Below, piece after piece: positions 1 through 9,538 of a stretch of 64,000 bases of DNA. The stretch spans positions 1 through 64,000 of the forward strand of contig JAGXBH010000006.1 of assembly GCA_018971185.1 (NCBI GenBank), read 5' to 3'. Made by a program: the position numbers and the translations under genes. Source of the stretch: Acidobacteriota bacterium. Lineage in GTDB: Bacteria; Actinomycetota; Acidimicrobiia; Acidimicrobiales; RAAP-2. The notes under the pieces are model-generated. The model made no database searches, was not told where the DNA came from, and saw only the letters and a list, made by a program, of their open reading frames with translations. Positions within the stretch are counted from its first letter, which is position 1; each line of letters begins with the position of its first letter.

Positions 1-746
1 TGGTGCACGTGCACCACGGACCCAATCATCGCGCTGAACCCGAGGAAGGGGACGACCTCGGCGCGCAGGACCAGCCACGCGGCACCCCCCAACGAATGAG
101 TGCGCGCCACCGCGATCGCCGAGAGGGCCGCCGCCATCACACCGACGAAGCCCAACGTGATGAGCCGATCACGACGAATCGCCCTCGCCCACCTGGCCGG
201 AGGGGAGAAGACCATCATCTTGTGCCACCACACCTCCTTGAGGTAGTAGAGGCCCGTGCCCCACCACGACCACTCCACGCGGTGCAGTAGCTTGCCCGCG
301 CGCGACAGGTCCGCGTATTCCTGGGCCGACACCGGATGCCACACGAAGTCGTAACCCTGGCGCACCGTGAACGCGTGATGGACCCGGTTGTGCCCCAGGA
401 CCCACGCCTCGAAGACGTGCCAGGAGGGGAGCATGGCGATGTGCCCGACGAGTGAGTTCTTGCGTCGGCTGTTGAAGAGGGCGCCGTGGGCGGTGTCGTG
501 GGCGACCACGAAGAGGGCCGTCACCCCGAGGATGGCGAGGACGTCGAGAGCGACGTCGATGAAGGGATTGGCGACCACGACGAGGGCGACGACCGACCCC
601 AGGTAGATGACGAGGTCGCGGGTGAAGTAGAGCATGCCGCGCCACGTGGGGTTCTCGTAGGCCGCCGCCGGAATGACGTTGATGACCGGTTTGAGGGAAC
701 CGGCGCGTTCTTCGCGTTCTTCGCGTTCGAGGGTCTCTTCGCTCAC
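1..746 (-). CDS. Fatty acid desaturase family protein, 3' end beyond left edge (partial)
   Basis: Minus-strand reading from a GTG at 746 gives VSEETLEREEREERAGSLKPVINVIPAA...VVAHDTAHGALFNSRR...VLGHNRVHHAFTVRQGYDFVWHP, with His-box motifs (HDTAHGA, HNRVHH) of membrane desaturases; runs off the window. Confidence 0.75.
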   Translation of the reverse strand, partial: MSEETLEREEREERAGSLKPVINVIPAAAYENPTWRGMLYFTRDLVIYLGSVVALVVVANPFIDVALDVLAILGVTALFVVAHDTAHGALFNSRRKNSLVGHIAMLPSWHVFEAWVLGHNRVHHAFTVRQGYDFVWHPVSAQEYADLSRAGKLLHRVEWSWWGTGLYYLKEVWWHKMMVFSPPARWARAIRRDRLITLGFVGVMAAALSAIAVARTHSLGGAAWLVLRAEVVPFLGFSAMIGSVVHVH

Positions 747-870
747 GCGAAGACTGGCCAGGGGGTGCCGAACTCGAGCACTGCACGAGGTCGAACGTCG
801 AGAATCATCGATTCGATGCTACCGACGTCTCACGGCGACGCAGTGGGACCAAAGTCCCAAGACCTCTTCG

Positions 871-967
871 GGCTCGACCTCGTCGGGCTCGACCTCGTCG
901 GGCTCGACCTCGTCGGGCTCGACCTCGTCGGGCTCGACCTCGTCAGGCTCGACCTGGTCAGGCTCGA
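871..967. repeat. 15-bp tandem repeat (GGCTCGACCTCGTCG), 6 copies plus a partial
   Basis: Copies read directly at 871-885, 886-900, 901-915, 916-930, 931-945 (last base changed) and 946-960 (two changes), then a partial ggctcga. Confidence 0.95.
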
Positions 968-2643
968 TCCACCATGGTCGAGGATTCGCTCGATTCCTCG
1001 ATGAGGCCAGCGCCGACGACGCGCCACTGACGCGCCCCGGGCAGACGAGTCCCGTCCTGGTGCGAGATCACGACCAGTGTGCCGTCGCGGTAGTGCGCGC
1101 GCAGCGACGCGAGCAGGGCGCGCGCCGACGAGTCGTCCAGCCCCTCGGTGGGCTCGTCGAAGATCGCCACCGCTCTGGCACTCAGCAGCTCGCGCGCCAC
1201 CCCGAGGCGACGCCGCTCACCTCCCGACATCCCGACGCGGGCGCCGCCGATGCGCGTGTCCCACCCGTCGGGCAGAGATCCCAGGAAGGCACCGAGCCCG
1301 GCGGTCTCACACGCCGCCGCGAGTTCCTCATCCGTCGCCCCCGGGTTCGCGACGCGCAGGTTGTCGGCCAGCGTGGCCGCGAAGACGTACGGGGCGTCGT
1401 CGACGAGACCGACCGCGGAGCGTACCGTCGACTCCGGCAATCGTGAGTAGGGCGATCCGTCGAGGGCCACCTCCCCACTGGTCGGTTCGAGGAACTTGAC
1501 CATGAGACGCGCGAGCGTCGTCTTACCGCCGCCGCTGGGTCCCGAGACCACCACGGTGTCCCCCGGTCCCACGTGCTGACTCACTGCGGACAACACCCGC
1601 GCGTCGCCGTAGGAGTGCGTCACGTCGATAAGGCGCACCGCCGGGGCGAAGTCGCCGCGCCCGACGCTCGTCACCACGCCACGCACGGGCCACGTTCGCT
1701 CGCTCAGGGAGTTGAGGCGCGCCAACGCGGCGCGGTCGCGCGCGGCGCTGACCACACCGGTCACGAGGGAGCTCACCATGTCGAGCGCCGCCATGGTGGT
1801 GAGGGCGGGGACGGCCACCAAGGCGACGTTTAGATGTCCGCGACGCACATCGCCGATGCTCACGAGCGCCACGGCGATCGTCGCCATCCCGTTCACCAGG
1901 GTTCCCAGTGCCGCCACCACGCCTGCGACGTCGCGCCGCCGGCGCTGGGCCTCGTCGTGACGATCCTCCAGGACCTCGAGCTGTCGCGCGAGGTGAGTGG
2001 ACGCTCCCACCATGATGTACTCGTCCCCGCTCTGGCACACGCGATCGAAGAGCTCCGTGAGTCCGGCGCGCACCTCCTCGAGGACCTCGGCGCTGCCACG
2101 CCCGAGGCGTCGCGCGAACCCCGGCAGAGCCAGCGCGTCGACGACGAGGGCGACCGCGAGAACTTCGCCCGCCCACGGCGACATGGCGCCGACCATGACA
2201 CAGCTCAGCACCCCGGCCGCGACACTGGTCAGCAGGGGGCCCGCGACGGCGGTGAGGAGGTCCTGGACCCGGTCGACGTCACCGATCACCGTGTCGACCA
2301 CGTCCGCGCTCCGGGGACCGAGACCGGCGGGCAAGAGGGGTTCGATGTCGCGGGCCACGCGCGCACGCACGCGCCCCATCACCGCGAGGGCGGCGCGATG
2401 GGTCTGGGTGCGCTCGAGGTATCGTCCCGCCGCCTTGGCCAGCGCGAAGAGCTGGACGAGGCCCATGGCCACGGTGAGCGACAGCACGCCGGGTCGCTGG
2501 GCCGATCGGACGATCAACCAGCCCGACGTCGACGAGAGACCCACGGTGCACAGGGTCACCAACAGTCCGGCCCCGAGGGCGCGTCGCACGGCGACACGCT
2601 CACGGCCCAGCGCCTCGCCGACGACGCCCGACCTCTCAGACAC
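958..2643 (-). CDS. cydC: Thiol reductant ABC exporter subunit CydC
   Basis: ABC transporter fused TM/NBD protein (GPSGGGKTTLARL, MSGGERRRLGVARELL, AIFDEPTEGLD), adjacent to cydD and cydAB. Confidence 0.88.
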   Translation of the reverse strand: MSERSGVVGEALGRERVAVRRALGAGLLVTLCTVGLSSTSGWLIVRSAQRPGVLSLTVAMGLVQLFALAKAAGRYLERTQTHRAALAVMGRVRARVARDIEPLLPAGLGPRSADVVDTVIGDVDRVQDLLTAVAGPLLTSVAAGVLSCVMVGAMSPWAGEVLAVALVVDALALPGFARRLGRGSAEVLEEVRAGLTELFDRVCQSGDEYIMVGASTHLARQLEVLEDRHDEAQRRRRDVAGVVAALGTLVNGMATIAVALVSIGDVRRGHLNVALVAVPALTTMAALDMVSSLVTGVVSAARDRAALARLNSLSERTWPVRGVVTSVGRGDFAPAVRLIDVTHSYGDARVLSAVSQHVGPGDTVVVSGPSGGGKTTLARLMVKFLEPTSGEVALDGSPYSRLPESTVRSAVGLVDDAPYVFAATLADNLRVANPGATDEELAAACETAGLGAFLGSLPDGWDTRIGGARVGMSGGERRRLGVARELLSARAVAIFDEPTEGLDDSSARALLASLRAHYRDGTLVVISHQDGTRLPGARQWRVVGAGLIEESSESSTMVDRA

Positions 2644-4237
2644 GGTTCGCTCCGGATCTCTCCACGTCGATCACGTGGTCGGCGTCGAATTCGCGATGGG
2701 TCGCCACCACTCTCGTCATGGACAGCGAAGCGATGACGCGCCGCACGATCTCCTCGCTCCGCGCGTCGAGATGGGCCGTGGGTTCGTCGAGCACGAGCAG
2801 TGTGGGTCGCCGCAGGAGGCAGCGGGCCAGGGCCAGGCGTCGACGCTGACCCGCCGACAGGGCACCGGCACCCTCACCGAGGTCGCGGTCGAGGTCGAGA
2901 GTCAACTCGAGCGTCGACAGCACTTCGCGCATCAGCTCGTCGCCCAGTCGGTCGTCGCCCATCGCGAGGACCTCGCGCGCATTGGACCCCGGCAGTCGTG
3001 GGTCCTGGGGCAGATACGCGATGCGCGACTGCCACTGGTCGTGGTCGAGCTCACCGAGTCTCATCCCGTCCACCGTGATCGACGACCCGGGGTCGTCGCC
3101 TTGGCCGATGATCGAGCGCAGCAGCGTGGTCTTGCCCGATCCGGACGCACCGCGGATCACGGTGATCTCCCCGGCGCGAATGACCCCGCTCACCAGGCGA
3201 GCGTCGACGCGGTCGCGGCCGGCCACCCTCACGCGGTCGAGGACGATCGTCGGTGGCGAGACGGGTGGCGCGAGGGCGCCCCCGACGTGCGCGTGACCCA
3301 CCAGGTCCAGCACCAGTCCCGCGGCGGCGATCCCGTCGGCCGCCCCGTGGTATTTGGCCGCCGAGCGGCGCAGCGGCAAGAAGACCTCGGGGGTGACCAG
3401 GAGCACCGCGAGCGCGACGCTGAGACGCAGCGATCCGTCGAGCAGGCGAACGCCGAGGATCAGGGCGACCAGCGCCGTCGCCAGCGAGGAGAGGAGTTCG
3501 AGGGCGAAACTCGAGAGGAAGGCGACCTTGAGCGTCGCCATCGTGGATCGCCCCAAGGCGACCCCCACGTCGTCGAGTTGCTCCACGGCGTGGCGCGAGC
3601 GGTTGTGCGCCTTCAAGACGCCCATGCCCCGCACGACGTCGCCGAAGTAGGCCGCCAGACGCTGTTGGTCGGCCCAGCGACGCTGCATCCGTTCCTTGGC
3701 CTCGAGCCCGAGGAGGACCATGAACACCGGCAACAGTGCGACGCTGATCACGACGATGAGTCCACTGACGGGGTCACGCCACGCCAGGTACCCGAGGAGC
3801 AACATCGGCGCCGTAGTGGCCAGCACCAACGCCGGGACGTAGTTGGCGACGTAGTCCTCGATCGCATTGACGCCCGTGGTCGCCAGTTGCAGCGTCGCGT
3901 CGACGCTCTCGCCCGGGCCGTGGCGCTCGACGTGTCCCAACAACCGCCGGCGCAGATCGCGACGCACGGGCGCGGCGATGCGCGCGGTCACCGGTTCGCC
4001 GAGACCCACGGCGATCGCCCTCACCACGGTGGCCGCCACGAACCACGCCACCTGGCCCGTGACCCGCGCGTCGTGACGGTAGAAGACGCTGCCCAGGGCG
4101 CTCGCCAGGGACGCGGCCTGCACGACGATGGCCGTGGTCGTCACCAGCCCCAGAACCACCGACACGACCAGCGCGCGCCGCACGAGGGGCGACGCGCGGA
4201 TCAGGCGCTTCAGCAAGTCCGACGGCCGCTCCGCCAC
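2636..4237 (-). CDS. cydD: Thiol reductant ABC exporter subunit CydD
   Basis: ABC transporter TM/NBD (GASGSGKTTLLRSI, LSAGQRRRLALARCLL, LVLDEPTAHLD); ORF open to 4273, but the GTG at 4237 directly follows the cydB stop. Confidence 0.88.
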   Translation of the reverse strand: MAERPSDLLKRLIRASPLVRRALVVSVVLGLVTTTAIVVQAASLASALGSVFYRHDARVTGQVAWFVAATVVRAIAVGLGEPVTARIAAPVRRDLRRRLLGHVERHGPGESVDATLQLATTGVNAIEDYVANYVPALVLATTAPMLLLGYLAWRDPVSGLIVVISVALLPVFMVLLGLEAKERMQRRWADQQRLAAYFGDVVRGMGVLKAHNRSRHAVEQLDDVGVALGRSTMATLKVAFLSSFALELLSSLATALVALILGVRLLDGSLRLSVALAVLLVTPEVFLPLRRSAAKYHGAADGIAAAGLVLDLVGHAHVGGALAPPVSPPTIVLDRVRVAGRDRVDARLVSGVIRAGEITVIRGASGSGKTTLLRSIIGQGDDPGSSITVDGMRLGELDHDQWQSRIAYLPQDPRLPGSNAREVLAMGDDRLGDELMREVLSTLELTLDLDRDLGEGAGALSAGQRRRLALARCLLRRPTLLVLDEPTAHLDARSEEIVRRVIASLSMTRVVATHREFDADHVIDVERSGANRV

Positions 4238-4238
4238 G

Positions 4239-5294
4239 CTAGATGGTGGTCGAGACCGGCTCGGACGACGCACCGGGACGCGTCACGCGCTTCTTGAAGA
4301 CCCAGTAGGTCCAACTCTGGTAGAGAAGGACGAGCGGGGTGAAGATCAGGGCCACCCAACTCATGACCTCGAGGGTGTAGCGGTGCGAGGCGGTGCCGGC
4401 GATGGTGAGGGTGTCACTCGGCGAGATCGACGAGACGAGGACGTCGGGATAGAGATTGAGCATCAGGGTGGTGAAGAAGGCCAGGATCGCAATCGCGGTC
4501 CCGATGAAGGCCCAGCCCTCAAGTCGCTCGCGCACCATCCAACTCACCGCGCCCAGCACTGCGACCCCGACGATCGGCAGCAGCGGCGGGACGAGGCCGA
4601 CCTCGTGGCGCGAGTGAGCCGTCAGGTACGTCCAACCGAGGAACGCCGTGACCACGACGAAGGTCAGGGGTGCCCACCACTGGGCGATCCTCTGGGCGCG
4701 GTCGCGGACCTCGCCGCCCGATTTGAGTCCGAGGTACGTGGCGCCGTGGAGGGTGAAGAGCGAGAGCGTGGCGAGCCCGCCGAGGAGGGCGTAGGGCTTG
4801 ACTAGGTCGAAGAACGTGCCCGTCCACGTGGCGTTCGCGCCCAGGGGTACACCGTGCACGAAGTCGGCGAACGCCACGCCCCACAGCAACGCCGGCAGTG
4901 CCGAGCCCCAGAAGATCGCCCGGTCCCACCACACGGCCGCGGCCGCGCTACCGCGATGACGCAACTCGAAGGCCATGCCGCGAAAGATCAGTGCCGCGAG
5001 CAACACGAACAGGGCCAGGTAGAAGCCGCTGAACACCGTCGCGTACCAGAGCGGGAACGCCGCGAAGGTCGCGCCACCGGCGGTCAGCAGCCAGACCTCG
5101 TTACCGTCCCACACCGGACCGATGGTGTTGATCGCCACGCGCCGATCGAGGTCATCCTTGCTCACGAACGGCATCAAGATCCCGACCCCGAAGTCGAAGC
5201 CCTCGAGGAAGAAGTAGCCGAGCCAGAGGACGGTGATGAGGCCGAACCAGAGTTGTTCGAGGCCGCTCGGGGATGTACTCAGTAGTCCTAGCAT
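4239..5294 (-). CDS. cydB: Cytochrome d ubiquinol oxidase subunit II
   Basis: LWFGLITVLWLGYFFLEGFDFGVGIL...VWDGNEVWLLTAGGATFAAFPLWYATVFSGFY is typical CydB. Confidence 0.95.
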   Translation of the reverse strand: MLGLLSTSPSGLEQLWFGLITVLWLGYFFLEGFDFGVGILMPFVSKDDLDRRVAINTIGPVWDGNEVWLLTAGGATFAAFPLWYATVFSGFYLALFVLLAALIFRGMAFELRHRGSAAAAVWWDRAIFWGSALPALLWGVAFADFVHGVPLGANATWTGTFFDLVKPYALLGGLATLSLFTLHGATYLGLKSGGEVRDRAQRIAQWWAPLTFVVVTAFLGWTYLTAHSRHEVGLVPPLLPIVGVAVLGAVSWMVRERLEGWAFIGTAIAILAFFTTLMLNLYPDVLVSSISPSDTLTIAGTASHRYTLEVMSWVALIFTPLVLLYQSWTYWVFKKRVTRPGASSEPVSTTI

Positions 5295-5303
5295 CGTCGC
5301 CTC

Positions 5304-6707
5304 CTAGTAGATGAGCTCGGGCAGGGATTCGGCCTCGTCGCCGTCGAGCACGGGCGTCGGTACCTTGGCGAGGCGGATCATCAGACCGATCTCGACGATC
5401 GCGAGCAACGTGTACACCGAGGTGAAGCCCACCAGCGAGGCCGCCACGTAGCCGGGTGAGATGATCGTGACCGCGTCGGAGGTCTTGAGGAGCCCGTAGA
5501 CCACCCAGGGCTGACGGCCGATCTCGGTGAAGATCCAGCCCACCGAGTTCGCGATGAAGGGCGCGAGGAGCATCCACGACGCGAAGCGCAGGAACCGCTT
5601 GGATTGCTCGAGCCGCTTGCGCTTCATCAGCCAGAGGCCCGCGCCTCCCAGGATGAAGAGCAAGATGCCCAGGCCCACCATGATGCGAAAGGTCCAGTAG
5701 AGCACCCAGATGACCGGGACGTAGCTACCCGCGCCGTACTTGGCCGTCGCCTCCTTCTGCAACTGGTTGATGCCTTTGACGTTCCCGTTCCACGTGTTGG
5801 TGGCCAGGATGCTCAAGACGTGTGGCACCCGGACCTGGAACACGGGATTGCCCGACAGGTCACCGATGGTGAGCAGTGAGAAGCTCGCCCCGTTGGCGCT
5901 GTTGTAGAGGGCCTCGGCGGCCGCCATCTTCATCGGCTGCTGTTGGGTCATCTGCTTGGCCTGGGAGTCGCCGAGGAACATCGTGCCCACTGCGGTGATC
6001 AGCGTCGCCACGATGGCGATGCGCGCGGCCTTGGCGAATCCGGCCAGGTCGTGACCCTTGCGCAGATGCCAGGCGGCGATGGCCAGCATGAACACCGCGC
6101 CGGTCAAGAAGGCGCTGAACAGCACGTGGCCGTAGGCCAGGAGGAACGTGGAGTTCGTCACGACGGCCCAGAAGTTCGTCATCACCGCCTGGTGCGAGAC
6201 GGGATCGATGGTGAAACCCACCGGATGCTGCATCCAGGAATTGGCCGCCACGATGAAGGCCGCTGACAAGATGGTGCCCAGGCTCGCGAGCCAGATGGCG
6301 CTCAGGTGGATGCGGTCGCTCACGCGCCCGCGGCCGAAGATCCAGATGCCGAGGAAGGTCGACTCCATGAAGAAGGCCAGGAGCGCCTCAATCGCCAGGG
6401 GGGCGCCGAAGATGTTGCCCACGAAGGTCGAGTAGCGCGACCAGTCCATGCCGAACTGGAACTCCTGCACGATCCCGGTCACCACGCCGATGGCGAAGTT
6501 GACCAGGAACAGCTTGCCGAAGAAGCGCGTCATCCGGTCGTACGCGGGGTCCTTGGTCTTGTAGTAGGCCGACTGCAGCACGGCCACCAGGAGACCCAGG
6601 CCGATCGTCAACGGCACGAACAAGAAGTGGAAGACCGTCGTGATGCCGAACTGCCATCGGGCCAGGGAGAGGGTTGAGATTCCGCCGAGAAATGTGCTCA
6701 TGAGCAA
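5304..6707 (-). CDS. cydA: Cytochrome ubiquinol oxidase subunit I
   Basis: LARWQFGITTVFHFLFVPLTIGL...FFMESTFLGIWIFGR...ANSWMQHPVG...EIGRQPWVVYG are CydA signatures. Confidence 0.96.
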   Translation of the reverse strand: MLMSTFLGGISTLSLARWQFGITTVFHFLFVPLTIGLGLLVAVLQSAYYKTKDPAYDRMTRFFGKLFLVNFAIGVVTGIVQEFQFGMDWSRYSTFVGNIFGAPLAIEALLAFFMESTFLGIWIFGRGRVSDRIHLSAIWLASLGTILSAAFIVAANSWMQHPVGFTIDPVSHQAVMTNFWAVVTNSTFLLAYGHVLFSAFLTGAVFMLAIAAWHLRKGHDLAGFAKAARIAIVATLITAVGTMFLGDSQAKQMTQQQPMKMAAAEALYNSANGASFSLLTIGDLSGNPVFQVRVPHVLSILATNTWNGNVKGINQLQKEATAKYGAGSYVPVIWVLYWTFRIMVGLGILLFILGGAGLWLMKRKRLEQSKRFLRFASWMLLAPFIANSVGWIFTEIGRQPWVVYGLLKTSDAVTIISPGYVAASLVGFTSVYTLLAIVEIGLMIRLAKVPTPVLDGDEAESLPELIY

Positions 6708-6969
6708 AACCTAAGAGTGCGCCAATGGTCGCCGTCGGGCTTCACTAAGGGACTTCGTCATTTCGCGACGGTGGTCCTAGTGGGTGAGGTGACGCCGTTC
6801 GCCCTCGCCGGGGGATCGAACCGCGACCAGCAGGTCGGGGGTCTCGAGCCAGGGCGCGCGGTCCCCCTCGTCTCGGTGCAGGACGAGTCACAAGGTCGCC
6901 AGGACGCCCGAGGTCACCCAGGACCTAGGCCCCTACTCGCGTGCGCGACGGAGCGAGCAGACTGGGGCC

Positions 6970-8151
6970 GTGTCGATCAGCATCTCCGACGAGAGCCGCG
7001 TGGCGTTGCGCGCGCGCGAGCACCGCCACGAGGTGTTGCAGCGTCGCTTCACCGACCGTCCGTTACTCGTCTTCTGGGAGATGACCAAGGCCTGCGACCT
7101 GGCCTGCTTCCACTGTCGCGCCGACGCCCAACACGAGCCGAGTCCCTGTGAGCTCTCGACCGACGAGGGCCGTCGCATGATCGACGAGCTCGCCGCACTC
7201 GCGAGCCCCCGGCCGATTCTCATCCTCACCGGTGGCGACTGCCTGAAGCGTCCGGACCTCACAGAACTCATCGACTACGCCCGCTCGGTGGCGGTGCCCG
7301 TCGCCCTGGCCCCCTCGGTCACCCCCCTGCTGACACCCGAGAAGATGCGCGAGCTGCGCGAACACGGCGTCAAGACGGTCTCGATCTCGCTCGACGGGAT
7401 GGACGCCACCACCCACGACGCCGTGCGCGGCGTTCCGGGACACTTCGACGCCACCATGGCGACCCTGGGTCACCTGAAGCAGGCCGGTTTCACCGTGCAG
7501 GTCAACACGACCGTCATGGCGCGCAACGTGGAGCAGATGGCCGATATCGCCCGGATCCTCCACGTGAACCACATCGACATCTGGGAGGTCTTCTTCCTGA
7601 TCTCCACGGGACGGGGCACCGACGTCAACGCGTCCACGCCCCAGCAGAACGAGGACATCTGCCACTTCCTCGTGGACGCCTCGCAGTACGGCTTCACCGT
7701 GCGCTCCGTCGAGGGCCCGTTCCTGCGCCGGGTCAACCAACAACGTCACGATCTGGCGCCCGGTCCAGCGACCAGTGACCTATACCACCGGTTGCACCGG
7801 CGTCTCGGCGAGCTCCTGGGTGAGCCCACCCACGACGTCTGCGCCCCCAGCGCGGCCACCCGCGACGGTAATGGCATCGTCTTCGTGGGGGCCACCGGCG
7901 ACGTCTACCCTTCAGGATTCCTGCCCCTGGCGCTCGGGAACCTCCGCGACTCGTCACTGGTCGAGATCTATCGCGACCACCCCCTGATGCGATCGATCCG
8001 CGACGCGGCGTTCGTAGGTGCCTGTGGCGCCTGCTCGTTCCGACAACTATGCGGGGGCTCGCGATCGCGGGCTTTCGCGGTGTCGGGCCAGCCTCTCGAA
8101 TCCGATCCGGCCTGCATTCTCGTCACGACGCCGACCTCGCCCGCACCCTGA
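6970..8151 (+). CDS. Radical SAM/SPASM domain protein (TIGR04053-like, related to heme-modifying AhbD/NirJ enzymes)
   Basis: CDLACFHC radical SAM Cys motif, LTGGDCLKRPDL, SISLDGMDATTHD, and a C-terminal SPASM-type CGACSFRQLCGGSRSRAFAVSG...DPAC. Confidence 0.85.
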   Translation: MSISISDESRVALRAREHRHEVLQRRFTDRPLLVFWEMTKACDLACFHCRADAQHEPSPCELSTDEGRRMIDELAALASPRPILILTGGDCLKRPDLTELIDYARSVAVPVALAPSVTPLLTPEKMRELREHGVKTVSISLDGMDATTHDAVRGVPGHFDATMATLGHLKQAGFTVQVNTTVMARNVEQMADIARILHVNHIDIWEVFFLISTGRGTDVNASTPQQNEDICHFLVDASQYGFTVRSVEGPFLRRVNQQRHDLAPGPATSDLYHRLHRRLGELLGEPTHDVCAPSAATRDGNGIVFVGATGDVYPSGFLPLALGNLRDSSLVEIYRDHPLMRSIRDAAFVGACGACSFRQLCGGSRSRAFAVSGQPLESDPACILVTTPTSPAP

Positions 8152-8507
8152 ACGACGTGACGGGTCGCCAGCCACGACGGCGTCGGTCACTTTGAGATTG
8201 AAGGTTCGAAGTTCGCGCTGCGCGATGGTCTTTGGCATCGGGCATGGTGCAGCACATAGCACTACGAATGACAGCGGTCATCCACTGCTCCCCCATCGGA
8301 CGCCATCTCGAGCGGCAACCACACCGAGAGAAATCCCTTCAAGTCGGCGGACTGAGTTGAAGGTCCGTGCGGTGAAGCGTTCAGCGCACCGCCTCGGGCC
8401 AAGTGGAGTGAGGCGTGAACGTCGTCGCGCTGCTCAGCTCCCAATCGAGCGAGGAGGGCCACTCGCGCAGGCGCCGCTAGCACGCTCTCCATGAACGTCG
8501 ATTCAGG

Positions 8508-8547
8508 GGCCGGCATCTCGCCGGACGATTCGGCGAGTCCGCCGGCC
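8508..8547. repeat. Long imperfect inverted repeat (GGCCGGC-AT-CTCGCCG / CGGCGAG-TCC-GCCGGCC)
   Basis: Arms 8508-8514 with 8541-8547 and 8517-8523 with 8531-8537; 7-nt loop. Confidence 0.85.
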
Positions 8548-8561
8548 ATTATGGAGAAGGA

Positions 8562-8577
8562 ACGCGACCGGTCGCGT
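8562..8577. repeat. Perfect 16-bp palindrome ACGCGACCGGTCGCGT
   Basis: Read directly from sequence. Confidence 0.9.
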
Positions 8578-8622
8578 CAGTGCGGATGAACCGAGACCGC
8601 CCGAGTACGGATCCTCTTCGAG

Positions 8623-8695
8623 TGGAGGTGATGGGATTCGAACCCACTGCCTCTACATTGCGAACGTAGCGCTCTACCAATTGAGCTACACCCCC
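8623..8695 (-). tRNA. tRNA-Ala (anticodon CGC)
   Basis: Reverse complement GGGGGTGTAGCTCAATTGGTAGAGCGCTACGTTCGCAATGTAGAGGCAGTGGGTTCGAATCCCATCACCTCCA folds as a cloverleaf; loop TTCGCAA; contains the G3:U70 alanine identity pair. Confidence 0.95.
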
Positions 8696-8710
8696 GAAGG
8701 AGTACCTACT

Positions 8711-9526
8711 TTAGCCCAGCGCGTAGCGCCGTGGCTCACGGCGCCACCCCACACCGGCGTGCTGGTCCTCGTACGGGGTCTCCTCGTAGTACCCGTCGTG
8801 GCTCTCGAGGTCATCGAACTCCTCGTCGCCCCGTCCCTCGTCTTCGTAGTACGTCGGCTCGTACGCCCTGGTCCGACGGGTCCCCACCAGCGAGGACACC
8901 TCGAGGTACCCCTGGCTCACCGCGAAGAGGGCGGCCGCGACGTAGAAGACGAGGCCCGTCCACGACAGGATCGCCAGGTACTGCAGGAGCGTCAGGCCAA
9001 TGAGGAAGTCCAACCCCGTCGTGACGAGGGCGCTGAGTCCCAGACTCGTGACGATACGGCGACGCCGTAGCCTCATCGAACCGCCGAGCGGCAGCGTGTG
9101 CTCGACCGGCGCGCGACGCGAGAGCGCCGTCTCGCGCGCGGGCGCACTCGCGTAGGCGACGTAGCGATGGCGGCTCGACTCGTGCGCGGTGGCGAGAGTC
9201 CGTGGGTGGTCGTAGTCGTAGTCGCGGTCCCACTCGTCCCAGGACGAACGGCTCTCCAGAGTGGAGTACGTGTCGCTGTCGTGAACGACCGTCAAGCGAG
9301 GGCGCGAGCGCTCGGGCTCGTGCTCGGGCTCGTAGGCGTGCTCCTCGTAGAGGTAGGCGTCATCGAGCCGACGCGCCGGAGCGACCGAGTACCCCTGGCG
9401 ACTCAGAACCTCGTGCTCGGCCTGGAAGTAGTCAATGGACTTCTCCGCTCGCGAGTTGCGATACTTAAGAACCGCCCACGGCGCGAGGATCGCCAGCCAG
9501 AAGAGGGCGACGATGAGTGCTAACAC
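8711..9526 (-). CDS. Membrane protein resembling the actinobacterial SepX/GlpR divisome-associated family
   Basis: N-terminal TM helix VLALIVALFWLAILAPWAVL, RNSRAEKSIDYFQAEHEVLSRQ, two C-terminal TM helices and an acidic tail. Family call from memory of SepX/GlpR architecture. ORF is open to 9736, but the GTG at 9526 fits the cysH boundary and a promoter. Confidence 0.45.
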   Translation of the reverse strand: MLALIVALFWLAILAPWAVLKYRNSRAEKSIDYFQAEHEVLSRQGYSVAPARRLDDAYLYEEHAYEPEHEPERSRPRLTVVHDSDTYSTLESRSSWDEWDRDYDYDHPRTLATAHESSRHRYVAYASAPARETALSRRAPVEHTLPLGGSMRLRRRRIVTSLGLSALVTTGLDFLIGLTLLQYLAILSWTGLVFYVAAALFAVSQGYLEVSSLVGTRRTRAYEPTYYEDEGRGDEEFDDLESHDGYYEETPYEDQHAGVGWRREPRRYALG

Positions 9527-9538
9527 CGTCGGATCTCG

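Noticed and set aside
1997-4297. 766-aa plus-strand ORF
   Set aside because: Antisense to cydC/cydD, which have clear ABC motifs; translated sequence is low complexity with no recognisable domain.
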